Positions 42,991-52,144 of a stretch of 64,000 nt of DNA are shown here, in pieces. The DNA comes from Rhodoferax lithotrophicus (GTDB lineage Bacteria > Pseudomonadota > Gammaproteobacteria > Burkholderiales > Burkholderiaceae_C). The notes under the pieces are model-generated. The model was given only the letters and a program-made list of their open reading frames with translations, had not been told where the DNA came from and did not search any database. Position numbers and translations under genes: made by a program. Positions within the stretch are counted from its first letter, which is position 1, and each line of letters begins with the position of its first letter. The DNA lies in contig NZ_AP024238.1 in assembly GCF_019973615.1 (NCBI RefSeq), positions 682,001-746,000 of the forward strand, in the 5' to 3' direction.

Positions 42991-44805
42991 TCAGGCGTAG
43001 GTAATGGCACCAGTGGCAGCCGCCACGGTGATAGTTTTGCCCACGGTGGCGCTGTAGCTGGTGGACTTGACGGTGCTCATGTACACATAGTCACCCTTGA
43101 CGGCATCGGCGGTGACGGTCAGGGCCAGATAACCGCGTTGGCTGCTGTCGGTGTAGTTCAAGTCATTGATCAAACCCAGACCCGCACCCATGGCGGCGGC
43201 ACCCAGTTGGGGGACCAAGGCTGTGCCATCCAGCGCACTGGCCAGGCCACCCAGACCCACACTCTCAAACCCGGGGGAGGTCACCGAAGACGCGGCAAAT
43301 TCGACCCCCACTTTGTCATCGGCCAGGGTGGTCAGGTTGGCAAACCAGGCGTTATGGGAGTCGCCCGAGAGCGCCACCAGCTTTTTGCCCTGGGCCTTGA
43401 CGGTTTGCAAAATGGCTTCGCGGTTGCTGGGGTAGCCGTCCCAGGCATCCAGGTTGTAGGGCAGCAGCGGGTTGCTGGTGGTGTTGAGCAAAGCGGTTTG
43501 TGTGGCGGTCAGCGCCGGGCCACCCAAGGCTGCACCTGCACGCGCCCCTTTGGCTCCCAGGTAGGCGGTGATGGCGGTTTGCACCGCTGTGAGATTGGCC
43601 GGGGTGGGGCTGGCAGTGGCGACGGCCTGGGCCTGCAAGACCGAAGCGGGGAACCACATACGCGCCATGATGTCCTGGTTGCCCAGCAGTTGCCAGGTGG
43701 CTTTGGAGGTTGCCATGCCGTTGGTCAGCCAGCTTTGCTGCGTGCTGCTGATCATCTTGCGGGTCGCATCGGAGCCATTGGCCAGAGCGGTGGCATAGCG
43801 CGTGAGGCCACCATCGGCATCCCCAAAGCTGTCGTACTGCTGGTCGCGGCCTTCGATACGGGTGTCGAGCATGTGCAGGGTGAACAGGTTGCCAAAGTCA
43901 AAGCTGCGGTAAATCTTCAGCACATCACCACTGGCATCGGTGCGGATCGGCATCCACTCGTGGTATACCCGGGCGGCGATGTTTTTGCGGGTTGTCCAGT
44001 CTCCTTGGGTCGCGGTATGGTGATTTTCTGCGCCGTTGACATAGGCGTTGTTGGCGAATTCATGATCGTCCCAGACTGTGATCCAGGGCATTTTGGCGTG
44101 TAAGGCCTGCAAGCTCGGGTCTGACTTGTACAGGGCGTAACGGGTGCGGTGATCATTCAGGCTGACCATGTCGTTGGCCGGGGTGATGACCCGGTTCAAG
44201 GACACGGCGCTGGTGCCGGTCAAGGCATCGGTGTTGCCAAATTTGGCGGGGTCGGCGCCGTATTCGTACAGGTAGTCCCCCAGATGGATGGCGTATTGCG
44301 CGTCCGACTTGGCGGCTGCGTCATAGGCGTTGAAATAACCCGCTGAATACAGTGCGCAGGAGAACACGGCCAGCTTGACACTTGCCACATTGCTGGCGGG
44401 CAGGGTGCGGGTGCTTCCCACGGTGGAGGCTGCACCGGTATCGTCCATAAAACGGTAAAAGTAGCTGCTACCTGCCGTCAAACCGGTGGCATCCACTTTG
44501 GCGGTGAATGCGTTGGCTTGCGTGGCGGTGACGCGCCCGCTGCTGACCACTTTGCTGAAGCTGCTGTCACTGGCCACCTGCCAAGTCAGCGCCACCGGGT
44601 CGGTGCTGCCAGCGATCTGGGCGTGGGTCCACAAAATCACCCGGTCAGTCAGCGGGTCGCCACTGGCCACGCCGTAGCTGAAGGTGGCCGGGCGGGTATC
44701 TGAGCCACCACAAGCTGCCAATGAGCCGACCACGCCTATGGCCAGGGCGGAGGAGGCTGATTTGACGAGGAAATCGCGCCGACTGTTGTGCGTGTGAGGT
44801 ATCAA
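42991..44805 (-). CDS. phoD: Alkaline phosphatase D (PhoD-like), Tat-exported
   Basis: 604 residues from TTG 44805, chosen because AAGGAG precedes it by 6 bases. A twin-arginine signal then sits at the start (NSRRDFLVKSASSALAIGVVGSLAAC). Ca/Fe phosphatase domain motifs: GVASGDPLTDRVILWTH, AIHLGDYLYEYG, VWDDHEFANN and ALSGDSHNAWF. It hydrolyses phosphomono- and diesters in the periplasm. It is first in the Pho-box-controlled operon. Confidence 0.9.
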   Translation of the reverse strand: MIPHTHNSRRDFLVKSASSALAIGVVGSLAACGGSDTRPATFSYGVASGDPLTDRVILWTHAQIAGSTDPVALTWQVASDSSFSKVVSSGRVTATQANAFTAKVDATGLTAGSSYFYRFMDDTGAASTVGSTRTLPASNVASVKLAVFSCALYSAGYFNAYDAAAKSDAQYAIHLGDYLYEYGADPAKFGNTDALTGTSAVSLNRVITPANDMVSLNDHRTRYALYKSDPSLQALHAKMPWITVWDDHEFANNAYVNGAENHHTATQGDWTTRKNIAARVYHEWMPIRTDASGDVLKIYRSFDFGNLFTLHMLDTRIEGRDQQYDSFGDADGGLTRYATALANGSDATRKMISSTQQSWLTNGMATSKATWQLLGNQDIMARMWFPASVLQAQAVATASPTPANLTAVQTAITAYLGAKGARAGAALGGPALTATQTALLNTTSNPLLPYNLDAWDGYPSNREAILQTVKAQGKKLVALSGDSHNAWFANLTTLADDKVGVEFAASSVTSPGFESVGLGGLASALDGTALVPQLGAAAMGAGLGLINDLNYTDSSQRGYLALTVTADAVKGDYVYMSTVKSTSYSATVGKTITVAAATGAITYA

Positions 44806-44957
44806 AGAGAACTCCTTGGGGGAAAAGTTAAAACCTGTGCCCAGATTGGCCCACGCCGGGGCGATGACCCCATGATCAACGCAGCGGGCCAGCGTCCTGG
44901 TCAATCACTTGGGGGTGTGGTCTGCGCCGTCGCTTGCGGCAAGTATTCATGACCTGC

Positions 44958-44996
44958 GTGACACGTCAGTGACATCGTGGTGACATGTCCGTGACA
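44958..44996 (-). promoter_or_regulatory. Tandem Pho boxes upstream of phoD
   Basis: Four direct repeats of TGTCAC on the minus strand (GTGACA at 44958, 44969, 44980 and 44991), at exactly 11-base intervals. Two adjacent 22-base Pho boxes for PhoB. They lie about 155-190 bases upstream of the phoD start. Confidence 0.85.
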
Positions 44997-45024
44997 GGTC
45001 TTCCATGGGCAAGAAACCGCTGCA

Positions 45025-45231
45025 TCAAGGCTTGGCAAGTCCTGGTTTGCATTCAAAGCAAAGGAACATGAGTGCGGTCAGATAGCGTTTGTAAATGCCA
45101 TTTCGACGCAGCTTGTGCTGGCCACATTTCATACAACTCATGGTCTCGCCTGACCCACTTATCCCTTGAAAGGGTGAGCCGTTTTGTTTGGCTGTGTAAC
45201 GCAAGCCGGTGGGGGAGATTTGAGTTGTCAT
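45025..45231 (-). CDS. Small zinc-ribbon-like protein
   Basis: 68 residues from ATG 45231 (ATG 45243 is possible). Cys pair CMKC near residue 33 and CFEC near residue 58, the layout of a small zinc ribbon. The preceding segment (LSPTGLRY-like, SPTGLRYTAKQNGSPFQGISGSGET) resembles a family of small betaproteobacterial proteins. Function unknown. Pho boxes lie downstream of its stop, so it is not controlled by them. Confidence 0.5.
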   Translation of the reverse strand: MTTQISPTGLRYTAKQNGSPFQGISGSGETMSCMKCGQHKLRRNGIYKRYLTALMFLCFECKPGLAKP

Positions 45232-45392
45232 GGTGTGTGGCATTAAGGGCTCGTCATCGGGTTGAAATCATCAATCATGACGGGGTAGCGTTTCACTTTT
45301 GTGACGTGAACGCGGACATCCATCCGGCATACCTGCTGTTCACAAAGTTGTCATGGAAATCTGCCACGCTGGAGTCCCACCCTAGCGGAAAG

Positions 45393-45743
45393 ATGAACGT
45401 GCGTACAACTTCGATGATCCCAACTGTTCCCTCCAACGACATGGTCGATTTACACCGCGTCATCCAGCAACTGGCTGAACGTTGCCAGCTGGACCTTGGC
45501 AATCCATTTGAGGTCAGGCTTTTTCGGGAAGGTGATTTCTCAGTGGCCAACATGCCGGTTCATGACGCGTCAAGCTGCCAGACGCTGCGTACCATGCTCA
45601 CACTACAGCTGCGGCTGGAGTCGAGCAGCAGCGAGGACATGGGTATTGAAGGTGTGAACTTTTTGTGGCACCAATGTCGTCACTTGCTTGGCAAATTCTG
45701 TACGTCTTCCGAAGTGGTCGAAACACCCCCTCGCGTCATGTGA
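45393..45743 (+). CDS. Hypothetical protein
   Basis: 116 residues from ATG 45393 (ATG 45414 is an alternative); a much longer upstream frame looks artificial. Helical N-terminus (MVDLHRVIQQLAERCQLDLGNPFEVRLFREGDFSVANM) and a Cys-containing C-terminus. No recognised family, signal or membrane segment. Divergent to the zinc-ribbon gene. Confidence 0.4.
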   Translation: MNVRTTSMIPTVPSNDMVDLHRVIQQLAERCQLDLGNPFEVRLFREGDFSVANMPVHDASSCQTLRTMLTLQLRLESSSSEDMGIEGVNFLWHQCRHLLGKFCTSSEVVETPPRVM

Positions 45744-45803
45744 CGTGTGAGGTGGCTCCCCTCACCCTGCAGGTCAGGTGGGGTGGCTGGTTGTTGTCAA
45801 CAC

Positions 45804-47399
45804 TCAAGCGGCCAGCAGCAAGCCCGGCAACTTGAAGCGGCGAGCTGCGTCACGCAAGTCGCCCGCCTGGTTCTGCAGGTTCTGCGCCGCGGCGGCAGAC
45901 TCTTCCACGACCGCCACGTTTTGTTGGGTCATCTGGTCAAGCCTGTTCACCGATGCGTTGATGCTGGACATGCTGCTGCTCTGTGCACTGCTGCCGGCAT
46001 GAATTTCATCAATAACTTCGTTCACCTGGTTGATTGAATGGACGATGCTGTGCATGGTCTCACGCGCCAGGCGTACTTTCTGGGTGCCGAGCTGAACCTT
46101 GGTGGTCGACGCATCAATCAGCGCCTTGATTTCGCCCGCCGCGATGGCCGACCGGTTGGCCAGGGTGCGCACCTCTGCGGCCACCACTGCAAAGCCCCGC
46201 CCTTGATCCCCGGCGCGGGCGGCTTCGACGGCGGCGTTCAAAGCCAGGATATTGGTCTGAAAGGCAATGCTGTCAATCACTGCCGTGATGTCCACAATCT
46301 GGCCCGACGCAGCGCTGATATCGTTCATTGTCTGCATCAGCTCGGACATCACCACGCTGCCGGTGGCTGCCTCCTGCGTGGCAGATTGGGCTAAGGCCGT
46401 GCCCCGGCTTGTGGCTTGCAGGGAGGCCTGTGTGGAGGCCGTAATCTCTTCGATCAAGGCTACCGTTTGTTGCAGGAAAGAGGCCGCCATTTCAATACGT
46501 TCGGAAAAATCAAGGTTGCCGACGGCGATCTGCGTGGCACCTTCTGCCACGCTGTGGCTGGCCCCTTGCACCTGTTCTACCAGGGAGCGCAAGGCCGTCT
46601 GCATGCGCCCCAAGGCCACCAGCAACCGACCCGCTTCGTCGCGGTTATGCCCGTTGATGGGGGTGCTCAGATCCAGTGATGCCACTTGGTTGGCCGTGGC
46701 CACCGCTTGCTGAATCGGGCGCGTAATGCTGCGCGCCAGCCATGCGGACAACACCCCACCCAGCAACAGGGCTCCGCCGCTGAACAGGATCAAGCCCCAG
46801 CGTGCTGTCCGGCTCAAGTGACCGATGTCGCTCACCGAGGTTTCGATCCTGGCACGCTGGGCATCACCCAGCCGGGTGACGGTGTCCTGTAACGCTTGTG
46901 CCGCCGGGCTGAAACGGCTGGCATAGACTTTCTCGATGGTGGCTGTGTTGCCGCCATCCCGCGCGACACTCAGCTCCTGGCGTGCGTTGACGAAACTGGT
47001 GTTGGCCTGAATCAACAACCCCAATGTGGCGCGGTCTTCCGGGGTCATGAGCATGCCGTCCAATTGCTGCAACAGCGTATCAATCTGGCCCGATGTCTGT
47101 TGAATATCGGGCATCAGTGCCTCGCCCACCTGGGGCTCGGAACTCAGGGCAAAGGCTTTGGAGCGAGCTACATTGACCAGAATATGCTGCTGCAAAACAC
47201 TTGTCAGGCGTTCGGTGGACATGACTTGGGCCACCATGGTTTCGGTCTCGCCGGAAACTTTTTGCAATGACCAGTAACCGATGCTGGAGCCCAGCAAGGC
47301 CACTGCCAAAACCAGCAATAACACGGCGCTGATCCGGCGGGAAAAAGAGCCTGCCACAGTGGGCTGACCGACTGACTCGGTGTAGGGCACGGAGGACAT
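45804..47399 (-). CDS. Methyl-accepting chemotaxis protein
   Basis: 531 residues from ATG 47399 (47405 is possible). TM1 about 25-45, a four-helix periplasmic sensor (about 45-185), TM2 near 200, HAMP, then the signalling domain with the hairpin tip IDSIAFQTNILALNAAVEAARAGDQGRGFAVVAAEVRTLANRSA. Transmits chemotactic signals to CheW/CheA; no other che genes are in the window. The ligand is unknown. Confidence 0.92.
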   Translation of the reverse strand: MSSVPYTESVGQPTVAGSFSRRISAVLLLVLAVALLGSSIGYWSLQKVSGETETMVAQVMSTERLTSVLQQHILVNVARSKAFALSSEPQVGEALMPDIQQTSGQIDTLLQQLDGMLMTPEDRATLGLLIQANTSFVNARQELSVARDGGNTATIEKVYASRFSPAAQALQDTVTRLGDAQRARIETSVSDIGHLSRTARWGLILFSGGALLLGGVLSAWLARSITRPIQQAVATANQVASLDLSTPINGHNRDEAGRLLVALGRMQTALRSLVEQVQGASHSVAEGATQIAVGNLDFSERIEMAASFLQQTVALIEEITASTQASLQATSRGTALAQSATQEAATGSVVMSELMQTMNDISAASGQIVDITAVIDSIAFQTNILALNAAVEAARAGDQGRGFAVVAAEVRTLANRSAIAAGEIKALIDASTTKVQLGTQKVRLARETMHSIVHSINQVNEVIDEIHAGSSAQSSSMSSINASVNRLDQMTQQNVAVVEESAAAAQNLQNQAGDLRDAARRFKLPGLLLAA

Positions 47400-47584
47400 G
47401 AACAACTTCGCTTTCTGGGTGATCGAGCCCGCGCTGAAGGGCTGCTGTGATACACAAGGGGAAACCCTTGGTATCTTGAACGATCACTGCGACGGTTTGA
47501 TGACACCTGCAACCAGCGGTATCTTTCAGTCACTTTCAGCGGTTTTTGCTGTGGGCGTGTGGGGATTCCTGGCGAAGGGGTGGG

Positions 47585-49078
47585 CTATGCCTGTTCAGCA
47601 CCAACGGCCACACCGCGCAGAAACTCCACAATGCCGTGATCCAGTTCCAGCTTGTCCAAAAGCACACTGGCTTGCGTGATGTCGCGTGCCGCACCCAGGC
47701 TGGTTTGTAGTTTGGTCGCCTGATCCGTGCAGCGCCGGGCCAGTCGGCGTGGCAGCAAGCTGTGCAAGGCTTCGCTGTTGTAGCGCAAGCGCTTGGCCAG
47801 GATACGCACCCGGTGCCATTGTTCTGGCGTGTGGGCAGCATCCTGCACATGTTGCAGCTGTTGCTGCAAGCGCAAAATCCGATGTTTAGCCCAATGCCGC
47901 CAAGACGCTTTGCGGGTGAGCGCCATGGACTCACTCGCGGGCAGGGTCTCCAGCCAGTGCGTAATGGCCAGCAAGCTGGCCCCCACATCAGGCTGTTGTA
48001 GCGTATGGCGAACCCTTTGACGTTGCAGCGCACTGGCTTGCACCAAGGCTTGAGTCAGTGTGTGCCAGGACTGGGCGCGCCGGGTATACCCCATGGCATA
48101 GGCGCTGGCCAGTGCGGGCAGGGTTTCGGTGCAGGCGACATCCAGATTGCGCAGTTCTCCCAGGCTTGTCAGCAGGTGGCGCAAGGCCTCTGAAGCCGGC
48201 GGGGCGGCCAGGGGCAGCACTTTGTTGAAAAAACGCAGCCCACTTTTGAAGCGCCGCCAGCCGATGCGTGCCTGGTGCACCACCTCGGGATCATCCGACA
48301 CGCGCAGGCTGTCCAGGTTGCGGGTGAACTGGCTCAGCATGTTGCGCAGCACCTGCTGTGCCAGCAGTTGTACCGGCAACTTGGCCGAGAGTGCTGGCAG
48401 GTCGCCGTGATGCGGCTGGTTGAGGCCATCTTGCGCCAGCAAAAAACCGCGCTCGGCCTTGCTCATGCTGGCTGGCAGTACGGCCACGCTCAGGGTGATT
48501 TCCTGCGCCATGGCAAACAAGGCGGCCGTCGTGCCGGCCTTCAATTCCAGCTCCAGCTCGCAGATTGGGGTGCGTTGGCCGTTGGCCTCAATGTGGCCCA
48601 GATCCAGGGCCACTTCCACCACGCTGCCATCACGCCGCCGAACCAGCCAGGCGGTGCGTTCGAACACGGTGACAAAACAGGGTTTCAGGACCGCAAACAG
48701 ACGGCCATCGGGGTCCAGATCGGCCCAGGGTGTGGACTCCAGCGCCTGGCGGGACAGGGTGGGCGCATCGACCGGGCTTTCCCATTCGCCGCGCCGACTC
48801 AGCGCCGAATTGTCACGGGCCCCAGTTTTGAAGGTTTGCAGCCATTGCGGTTGGGCATCGTTGCCCACCCGGCGCAGGCGCAGCACAGCCCGCTGCTGGC
48901 GCAGGCGCTGGTCTGGCGTGTCGTAGTAGATGTTGTGCAAAACCTGGCGAGACGGTTTGCGCCGACGCAGCAGCGGTATGTGTGCCAGCCGCTGGGCCAG
49001 CCCGGCGGGGTCGGCGCTGGGCAGGTACAGCTTGAGTTCAACCTCTTGTGGTTTGGCTGGGTGAGGGTCTGGCTTCAT
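47585..49078 (-). CDS. CYTH and CHAD domain protein (triphosphatase-like)
   Basis: 497 residues from ATG 49078, which follows GGAAG at good spacing. The N-terminal CYTH domain carries the ExExK motif (EVELKLYL), the RxRR-type region RAVLRLRR and EVALDLGHIEA. The C-terminal CHAD domain (about 230-500) is helical and basic, with HQARIGWRRFKSGLRFF and AKRLRYNSEAL. CYTH domains hydrolyse inorganic tripolyphosphate; CHAD domains bind polyphosphate. It probably acts in polyphosphate metabolism. Confidence 0.88.
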   Translation of the reverse strand: MKPDPHPAKPQEVELKLYLPSADPAGLAQRLAHIPLLRRRKPSRQVLHNIYYDTPDQRLRQQRAVLRLRRVGNDAQPQWLQTFKTGARDNSALSRRGEWESPVDAPTLSRQALESTPWADLDPDGRLFAVLKPCFVTVFERTAWLVRRRDGSVVEVALDLGHIEANGQRTPICELELELKAGTTAALFAMAQEITLSVAVLPASMSKAERGFLLAQDGLNQPHHGDLPALSAKLPVQLLAQQVLRNMLSQFTRNLDSLRVSDDPEVVHQARIGWRRFKSGLRFFNKVLPLAAPPASEALRHLLTSLGELRNLDVACTETLPALASAYAMGYTRRAQSWHTLTQALVQASALQRQRVRHTLQQPDVGASLLAITHWLETLPASESMALTRKASWRHWAKHRILRLQQQLQHVQDAAHTPEQWHRVRILAKRLRYNSEALHSLLPRRLARRCTDQATKLQTSLGAARDITQASVLLDKLELDHGIVEFLRGVAVGAEQA

Positions 49079-49212
49079 GGGCATCTTCCGTTCACGTGAT
49101 CGCAAAGATCATTGTGCACCGTGCGCAAGATGACGATGAGTCGCATCCGCTCTGGTTTCTGGCAGAGATGCACTTTGTAGTTGAATCTGCGGATGAAATG
49201 TGGCTCTATTGC

Positions 49213-49236
49213 TTTATTTATAAGCGTAAGTAGCTA
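49213..49236 (-). repeat. Degenerate dispersed repeat, copy H
   Basis: On the minus strand AGCTACTTACGCTTATAAATAAAGC resembles the first half of the family core; the right half is lost. Intergenic, upstream of the CYTH-CHAD gene. Confidence 0.35.
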
Positions 49237-49285
49237 TTGAAATAATATCAATCGAGTGCGTAGATTGGCACCAATTGGGTGGGAC

Positions 49286-49503
49286 TCAGATTTTTGTCTC
49301 AAACAACTGGCAAGGTGCAGGCAGCGCATTGTTGGCTTCAAGCGTATGGATGTACTGCATCAACCGACTGCCAACATACTCAGCCAGTTTGACTGGCACG
49401 GCATTGCCAATGACCTGCTCAACGTCAGATTTGCAGCCCGGAAATTGAAACTCTAGTGGGAAAGTCTGGATCAATGCCTTCCTGCATTGCTGTTGTGCGC
49501 GCC
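49286..49503 (-). pseudogene. C-terminal remnant of a C5-cytosine DNA methyltransferase
   Basis: The frame gives ALIQTFPLEFQFPGCKSDVEQVIGNAVPVKLAEYVGSRL, the conserved C-terminal motif IX-X region of C5 methyltransferases. The N-terminal catalytic portion (motifs I-VIII with the PC dipeptide) is absent. The frame has a stop at about 49592 and overlaps the end of the upstream DUF3883-like gene. The locus appears to have lost about 250-300 residues of the methyltransferase. Confidence 0.75.
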
Positions 49504-50253
49504 TTACATTCTGGTTGTCCAGCTTGTTTGGATAATGTGTTGCTCCACTTTTGTAAACACCAATCCTTCTCCCAAGGGGTTTTGGTATAGATCATGGATC
49601 GGCTTTTCTTTGAAGTTCTTGACGACAAACAGAAAATACCGATCCCCCATTCTGGACGCTATAGCATGCTCTTTTTCGGTGAGCGTTATATTTCCACGCT
49701 TATCGTTGAGTCCCTTAACTTCCACCGCCAAGGAAACGCTGGGAGAGTAAAGCTGGAAGTCGAAACCGCAACCGAGTTTGGTGGTATCTCTGATGTTGAG
49801 ACCATCAAAAGTTGGAATGCTCTTGAAGGCGTTCATGAAATACTGCTCGGCGGCTTGACCCGTGAGCAGCCGCTTGGCGAAAGATCCATCCGTATCACAG
49901 CCTGACTCTGCGACTTCCTCGATGAGCAGATCGAGATCGTGCTCCTTGTACAGGATTTGCTTCAATAAACTCGTGAAGTTTTCCAAGTCCAACCCGCCAA
50001 AACTGTCATAAATTTTCTTGCAATATTCACGCATCGGTCTTTGATGCCAGCCTTTACGCTTATTCGGAAAAAGCGGATCAAACTCGTCTCTGTAATTCTT
50101 GATTGATCCAGGGCGAACACCAAGCGTCAACCCAATCACATTGAAAGCCTCGGTAAATCCACCGAAGCCAAATGTTCTCAATCCTTCCCCATCAAACTTG
50201 GAGAAGTACAAACCAGCCAAAATCGATTTTTCTCTGACGGGAAGATCATGCAT
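49504..50253 (-). CDS. DUF3883-like restriction/nuclease protein
   Basis: 249 residues. The C-terminal DFQLYSPSVSLAVEVKGLNDKRGNITLTEKEHAIA matches the DUF3883 nuclease pattern, with the D...EVKG core of PD-(D/E)XK folds. The N-terminal part (RTFGFGGFTEAFNVIGLTLGVRPGSIKNYRDEFD) may contact DNA. The start overlaps the stop of the HindVP-like gene. It is part of a more AT-rich island. Confidence 0.75.
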   Translation of the reverse strand: MHDLPVREKSILAGLYFSKFDGEGLRTFGFGGFTEAFNVIGLTLGVRPGSIKNYRDEFDPLFPNKRKGWHQRPMREYCKKIYDSFGGLDLENFTSLLKQILYKEHDLDLLIEEVAESGCDTDGSFAKRLLTGQAAEQYFMNAFKSIPTFDGLNIRDTTKLGCGFDFQLYSPSVSLAVEVKGLNDKRGNITLTEKEHAIASRMGDRYFLFVVKNFKEKPIHDLYQNPLGEGLVFTKVEQHIIQTSWTTRM

Positions 50254-51355
50254 GGTTCAAACATGCTTTGATACTGTCTGAGAAGACTGCCTCAAAACGC
50301 CGCTCCGGGCTGAGGAATTTTTGCCCACCGCCCAAAATAATGTGCTTGATTTCATCTTTGGCGATGATCGGCTTGGCGAGTCGGGCACACGCCATCAGCT
50401 CGCGCGAACGGGTTCCTGAAATCGCAAATTCTTTGTCATTCTGGTTGTCAAACGTCATGCCGTCATAAATGGGGGCCTGAAAAACCTTGTCTGACTTGGA
50501 TCGTTCATATAAAAACCGCGTCAACCGCAGCGTGGCGCGGCCATATCTGGAGATGGCATTGGTATCGCGTGGCTTGCGGACGGAGTCCAGAAACAGATGC
50601 GTCAGCGCAAAATCACTCCAGACGAAGATGTCCAGACAATGATCTGCCAGAACGGGCGACTTTCCTACCGTTTTCCAGATCGGCTGCATCAGCAGTGGTG
50701 ACTGCAAATCTTTGAATTCAGTCAAAAACAGCTCCAGCGCAGCAAGCGCTTTGCCGACGATGGGTAGCATTTCGGCTTTGGAATCCCAACTGCGGACACG
50801 AGCAAAAACGGGCTCGAATATCTCACGCACACGCACACGCACACGCACACGCACACGCACACGATGCGCATCCACCGCCCGTGCCATTGATAACGCCATG
50901 TAGCGGGTGGTGGCAGAACGAATCACCAGCTCGGCACCGTACTTGTCTTCGGGGCCAGCTTCTGTGGTGTTGTCTGGCAAAGTGGTCAGCTTGATCTCAA
51001 TCGGGCGGAGTTGTTGGATCGGATCACCTTTACCCACCACCAGATCAATCGCGGGTAACTCGTCGTGAACGAACGTTCTGAAAGGATCAAAGCGGGTTTC
51101 AAACGAAAAATGCAGTTGCTCGTTGGGCAAGGTGCTGCCAAACAGCTCGGTCACCGCCAGTTCAGTCACTTGGGTATGGTCGGAGTCCTTGAATTTCACA
51201 TACATCAACGGGTGTGATTGCGAGCGCATGTAGCAGGCCAGTGCCACCGGAAACGCCGAATTGAATTGATTCTTGCCCCAGTAATAAGCATCTGAAAAGT
51301 TCCGGTTACTGCGGGAAATTCCAAATAGTGCAGGGGGTTGGGTGATGTTCATCAT
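50246..51355 (-). CDS. HindVP-family type II restriction endonuclease
   Basis: 369 residues. Family features: start PPALFGISRSNRNFSDAYYWGKNQFNSAFP, a PD-(D/E)XK-like core (AIDLVVGKGDPIQQLRPIEIKLTTLPD), and TSRELMACARLAKPIIAKDEI at the end. HindVP cuts GRCGYC in Haemophilus; the specificity here is not established. A hexamer microsatellite (50825-50863) encodes a VR dipeptide array near residue 170. The gene appears intact although its methyltransferase partner is only a remnant. Confidence 0.82.
   Translation of the reverse strand: MMNITQPPALFGISRSNRNFSDAYYWGKNQFNSAFPVALACYMRSQSHPLMYVKFKDSDHTQVTELAVTELFGSTLPNEQLHFSFETRFDPFRTFVHDELPAIDLVVGKGDPIQQLRPIEIKLTTLPDNTTEAGPEDKYGAELVIRSATTRYMALSMARAVDAHRVRVRVRVRVRVREIFEPVFARVRSWDSKAEMLPIVGKALAALELFLTEFKDLQSPLLMQPIWKTVGKSPVLADHCLDIFVWSDFALTHLFLDSVRKPRDTNAISRYGRATLRLTRFLYERSKSDKVFQAPIYDGMTFDNQNDKEFAISGTRSRELMACARLAKPIIAKDEIKHIILGGGQKFLSPERRFEAVFSDSIKACLNHA
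50825..50863. repeat. Hexanucleotide microsatellite (ACGCAC) in the HindVP-like gene
   Basis: Six full and one partial copies of ACGCAC. Read on the minus strand as GTGCGT, encoding repeated Val-Arg. The unit is a multiple of three, so length changes keep the frame. Confidence 0.85.
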
Positions 51356-51425
51356 GTTATTTTATACAGCACTTTTGACTCGCAGCATGCAGCCATGCAG
51401 CAAGACGTGTGCTGATCGCTGTGGC

Positions 51426-52073
51426 TCAAGGCGCGTATTTGGCCAGAAACCCGCGCAAGTCCTTGAACTCCGGCATACGCTCGGTGAGTGTGTCGTGATC
51501 CCAGTCCCACCATGCGGTGGCCTCCAGCGCCTGGGCAATGGCCTTGGGAAAGCGCTGGCGGATCAGCTTGGCGGGCGCACCTGCGACGATGGCGTAGGCC
51601 GGCACATCTTTGGTCACCACCGAGTTGCTGCCCACTACTGCACCATGGCCAATGTGCACGCCGGGCATGATCACCACGCCGTGGCCGATCCAGGTGTCGT
51701 GCCCAATCACCACGCGCTGGCGGCGACGCCAGGCAAAGAAGTCGGCATCGTCCTGCTCGGCCATGCCGTACATCGTGGGTCGGTAGACAAAGTGGTGCAG
51801 CGTGGGCCGCTCCATCGGGTGAAAACCGGGGTTGACACGCACCATGTTGGCAATGTTGGCAAACTTGCCAATGTCGGCCGACATCAGGTCGCAGAAATGC
51901 TGCACGTAGGCGTAGTCGTCCAGCAGGCAGTCTTCCATGCGGGTCTGATCACCGACCTGGGTGTAGCGGCCAAAGCGGCAGTCGCGCACGATGGCGCTGG
52001 CTGACAGCGTGGGCTCCAGCCCCAGGCGGGCGGGCTGTGGCAGGTTGTGGGCGGCAATGTGGGTGTGGCTCAT
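51426..52073 (-). CDS. Hexapeptide-repeat acyltransferase of phosphonate loci
   Basis: 215 residues. Left-handed beta-helix (SASAIVRDCRFGRYTQVGDQTRMEDCLLDDYAYV) and active-site region IGHDTWIGHGVVIMPGVHIGHGAVVGSNSVVTKDVPAYAIVAG. Resembles the transferase family found at the end of C-P lyase operons; the acceptor is not known. Follows phnM after 71 bases. Confidence 0.85.
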   Translation of the reverse strand: MSHTHIAAHNLPQPARLGLEPTLSASAIVRDCRFGRYTQVGDQTRMEDCLLDDYAYVQHFCDLMSADIGKFANIANMVRVNPGFHPMERPTLHHFVYRPTMYGMAEQDDADFFAWRRRQRVVIGHDTWIGHGVVIMPGVHIGHGAVVGSNSVVTKDVPAYAIVAGAPAKLIRQRFPKAIAQALEATAWWDWDHDTLTERMPEFKDLRGFLAKYAP

Positions 52074-52087
52074 GAGGATGGGGTGTT

Positions 52088-52134
52088 GTAGGAGCGGCGG
52101 CAGCCGCGAATATCGCGCCTTGCGGCGCTCATAC
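52088..52134 (+). repeat. REP-like repeat downstream of phnM
   Basis: GTAGGAGCGGCGGCAGCCGCG followed by TATCGCGCC ... GCGCTCATAC. The right half recurs inside phnI (56363-56386) with only two mismatches in 24 bases. Confidence 0.6.
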
Positions 52135-52144
52135 GGGGCACGTT

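Noticed and set aside
44806-44904. N-terminal extension of phoD
   Set aside because: The SD AAGGAG and the twin-arginine signal both support the TTG at 44805.
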